Source: Pseudomonadota bacterium (GTDB lineage Bacteria; Myxococcota; Bradymonadia; UBA4248). Taken from it: a stretch of DNA of 6,498 nt. Made by a program: the position numbers and the translations under genes. Shown one piece after another: positions 6,157-6,498 of this stretch. The stretch covers positions 1 to 6,498 of the forward strand of contig JAGBXG010000333.1 of the NCBI GenBank assembly GCA_017629415.1. Direction: 5' to 3'. How positions within the stretch are numbered: the first letter of the stretch is position 1; the number at the start of each line of letters is the position of its first letter. The notes beneath the pieces were generated by a model. It saw only the letters and a program-made list of their open reading frames with translations. It was not told the origin of the DNA and did no database searches.

Positions 6157-6235
6157 TAGTTCTTTTTGGGGTTTCTTAGAACTCGCAGGATGGGGCGTTT
6201 TTTTGAGTTGGACGAATATGGGTTACTGATGTTTA
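6157..6235. repeat. Degenerate short copy of the neighbouring hairpin repeat
   Basis: AGTTCT at 6158-6163 pairs with AGAACT at 6178-6183. The order of motifs (AGTTCTTTTTGGGG, then GAACTCGCAGGAT, then GAATATGGGTTACTGAT) parallels the unit beginning at 6262 (AGTTCTTTTGGGG, GAACACGCAGGGAT, GAATTAGCCGGGTACTGAT). It appears to be a diverged copy lacking the two central GC-rich hairpins. Confidence 0.5.
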
Positions 6236-6236
6236 G

Positions 6237-6465
6237 GGGGGATGTGTCACGGTATACGCAAAGTTCTTTTGGGGCTCCGCCCCAAACCCCGTCAAGGGGC
6301 TCATCCCCTTGGAACACGCAGGGATTTGACGGTTTTGTGAATTAGCCGGGTACTGATAACACTCGTTTTTGGGGAAACTGGGGACACGCTCTCCTATTTT
6401 TCGTCCCCGCGACATACCACTTCGTAAGCCTTTTGTGACTTTGCGTACGCCGTGGGGGATGTGTC
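6237..6465. mobile_element. MITE-like repeat element (non-coding)
   Basis: A 16-bp imperfect inverted repeat bounds the unit: the left end ACGGTATACGCAAAGT starts at 6249, and the complement of the right end, read from 6453, is ACGGCGTACGCAAAGT, so 14 of 16 match. A perfect 12-bp direct repeat GGGGGATGTGTC lies immediately outside each end (6237-6248 and 6454-6465), like a target-site duplication, though 12 bp is long for one. Inside are three hairpins: an 8-bp stem at 6268-6275/6279-6286, a 7-bp stem at 6293-6299/6305-6311 and a 6-bp stem at 6380-6385/6403-6408. It has no coding capacity. It could be a non-autonomous transposable element or a REP-type intergenic repeat. Confidence 0.55.
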
Positions 6466-6498
6466 TCTATTTCTTAGATTGTGTTTCTGCAGGATTTA

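Larger units (their letters stand above)
6149..6498. other. Gene-free region filled with hairpin repeats
   Basis: I see no credible gene after the stop at 6148. The stretch holds a short hairpin unit (6157-6235), a MITE-like unit (6249-6453) bounded by 12-bp direct repeats, and a short tail with no evident feature. There is no transposase fragment and no clear U-tract terminator. Confidence 0.65.

Noticed and set aside
6268..6311. Two GC-rich hairpins as a transcription terminator for the gene ending at 6148
   Set aside because: No U-tract follows either stem, they lie over 100 nt past the stop, and they belong to a repeat unit.

Overview
The window looks like chromosomal DNA of a Gram-negative bacterium with moderate GC content. 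Three features point to a Myxococcota-like (former deltaproteobacterial) lineage: a Pal-type OmpA lipoprotein fused to a cysteine-rich repeat region, a membrane-anchored PEGA-domain protein, and a TonB/TolA-topology protein with an acidic proline linker. This placement is inferred from protein architecture only; there is no rRNA or other strong marker here.

Layout. (1) 1-92 is a short upstream region carrying what looks like a decayed piece of a dispersed repeat. (2) 93-1292 (+) encodes an L-fucose/L-arabinose isomerase-like protein. (3) It converges, with 2 bp between stop codons, on a minus-strand block read from right to left: a PEGA-domain membrane protein (3310 to 2630) split by an in-frame TAA, an unrecognised acidic 140-aa protein (2507 to 2085), a strong intrinsic terminator (2012-2040), and a thymidylate-kinase-like P-loop protein (1993 to 1295) starting just beyond that terminator. 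(4) 3311-3879 is a gene-free divergent region holding a 28-bp tandem repeat, purine-rich repeats and a possible promoter. (5) 3880-4680 (+) encodes a Pal-like lipoprotein with five four-cysteine modules, ending at a UUCG-loop terminator. (6) 4790-6148 (+) encodes an inner-membrane-anchored protein with TonB/TolA-like topology and a large C-terminal region I do not recognise. (7) 6149-6498 has no gene but contains hairpin-rich repeats, including a roughly 205-bp MITE-like unit with imperfect inverted ends flanked by 12-bp direct repeats.

Functionally, the pal-like gene and its downstream neighbour could both serve envelope integrity: an outer-membrane lipoprotein bound to peptidoglycan next to a periplasm-spanning inner-membrane protein. 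They do not look like one simple transcript, because a terminator separates them. The sugar-isomerase-like and kinase-like genes have no evident pathway partners here. The most notable observations are the stop codon inside the PEGA domain, the TonB/TolA-like protein with an unfamiliar C-terminal region, and the repeat element at the right edge. I see no CRISPR array, tRNA, rRNA, transposase or phage gene, and nothing I would call a demonstrated new system.
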